Below are positions 63,541-64,000 of a stretch of DNA of 64,000 nucleotides, piece by piece. The translations under genes and the position numbers were made by a program. The number at the start of each line of letters is the position of its first letter. Position 1 is the first letter of the stretch. The notes under the pieces were generated by a model. It saw only the letters and a list, made by a program, of their open reading frames with translations, was not told the DNA's origin and did no database searches. This stretch comes from Limnephilus marmoratus (lineage: Eukaryota > Arthropoda > Insecta > Trichoptera > Limnephilidae): contig OU862928.1 of NCBI GenBank assembly GCA_917880885.1, forward strand, positions 34,088,962 through 34,152,961. The letters run 5' to 3'.

Positions 63541-63888
63541 AATGGCGTTTGAATGTGGATGAAGCGAGAAATGTGACACTGATAAAAGTTACCTACGTAT
63601 TATTGAAAAAGAAAAATAAATCTGTTCAACGTTCTTTTTTAATTAAATAAAAATATATAAATTCACCTTTCTTTTCTCTGTAATTCTTAAATGTTGACCT
63701 AGAACACCCTTGGAGGATGAAAACCGGAAACAATAAAAAATACATGTTATTTATATATTTTCCCTTGCTGATTTCTGCACTCCTGGCATTTATCCTAGTG
63801 TTCTAATACAGTGATCGATTAGGTAGGTACCTAGTAAGGGTTAAAAAAAAGCATCAACTTTCACACAAAAAAACAGGGCCTTAGGATT

Positions 63889-64000
63889 CATATTAATTTC
63901 TTATAATTCAATTATAATATTAAATGAAATCCAAAGCACGGGAGATCCCAGTGAGGATATTATTATCGGATTACTAAGAAAGGAAGACAATAAATCATTT
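63889..64000 (+). repeat. 3' end of a LINE, second copy of the 9736-10603 family
   Basis: ATTCATATTAATTTCTTATA ... GGGAGATCCCAGTGAGGAT ... GAAGACAATAAATCATTT matches 10487-10600. Only the last part of the 3' UTR is in place: upstream there is no ORF2. The stem-loop (63929-63958) has lost its 5' outer strand (ATCCAAA against ATCCTCA). The match runs to the window edge. Confidence 0.85.

Noticed and set aside
63343..63579. NPKNF-repeat protein
   Set aside because: Low-complexity T-rich DNA repeat read in one frame.

Overview
This is a 64 kb piece of AT-rich animal nuclear DNA, almost certainly from an insect (the mix of BEL/Pao, Ty3/Gypsy, Dong/R4-type and Jockey/CR1-type retroelements, a Methuselah-like receptor and a clip/modular-type serine protease exon fits; Hemiptera is a guess, not a demonstration). 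There is no bacterial-style gene organisation. Most of the window is transposable elements in all states from apparently intact to barely recognisable; only two loci look like host genes, and both are seen as isolated exons.

Left part (1-19 kb): the 3' part of a Ty3/Gypsy pol with a probable short 3' LTR; a pair of 799-bp direct repeats (one mismatch) around 2.3 kb of non-coding DNA; a serine protease exon with good splice sites plus a decayed second copy; a palindromic element; several 5'-truncated LINE tails; two copies of a Dong/R4-type element with a restriction-like endonuclease; SINE and unclassified dispersed-repeat pieces; a nested MITE; minisatellites.

Middle (22-37 kb): a nest of elements. 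An old LINE (22079-31.5 kb) is split by a second LINE (about 22154-24284, open RT frame) and by a complete 6469-bp BEL/Pao element (24964-31432) with identical 398-bp LTRs, a CTGTC target duplication and an intact 1710-residue polyprotein. Next to it lies a 5161-bp non-autonomous LTR element (31607-36767) with about 1.15-kb LTRs, TAGT target duplication, primer site and polypurine tract but no recognisable gag/pol.

Right part (37-60 kb): a tRNA-derived SINE inserted in an unclassified repeat, two more copies of the palindromic element, a hAT-like foldback element with degenerate 8-bp target duplication inside a 66-bp minisatellite, LINE wrecks, a 4 kb purine-rich gene-free block, and two LINEs with intact ORF2 on the minus strand (48185-51139 and 53573-56410), each with an ORF1 of the FP-like type upstream.

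Far right (61-62.5 kb): two exons of a Methuselah-like GPCR on the minus strand, joined in matching phase, with a SINE/MITE-filled intron. The most interesting cross-window signal is a nested stem-loop near the 3' end of seven LINE copies: sequence changes but pairing is kept, so it is probably a conserved LINE 3' RNA structure.
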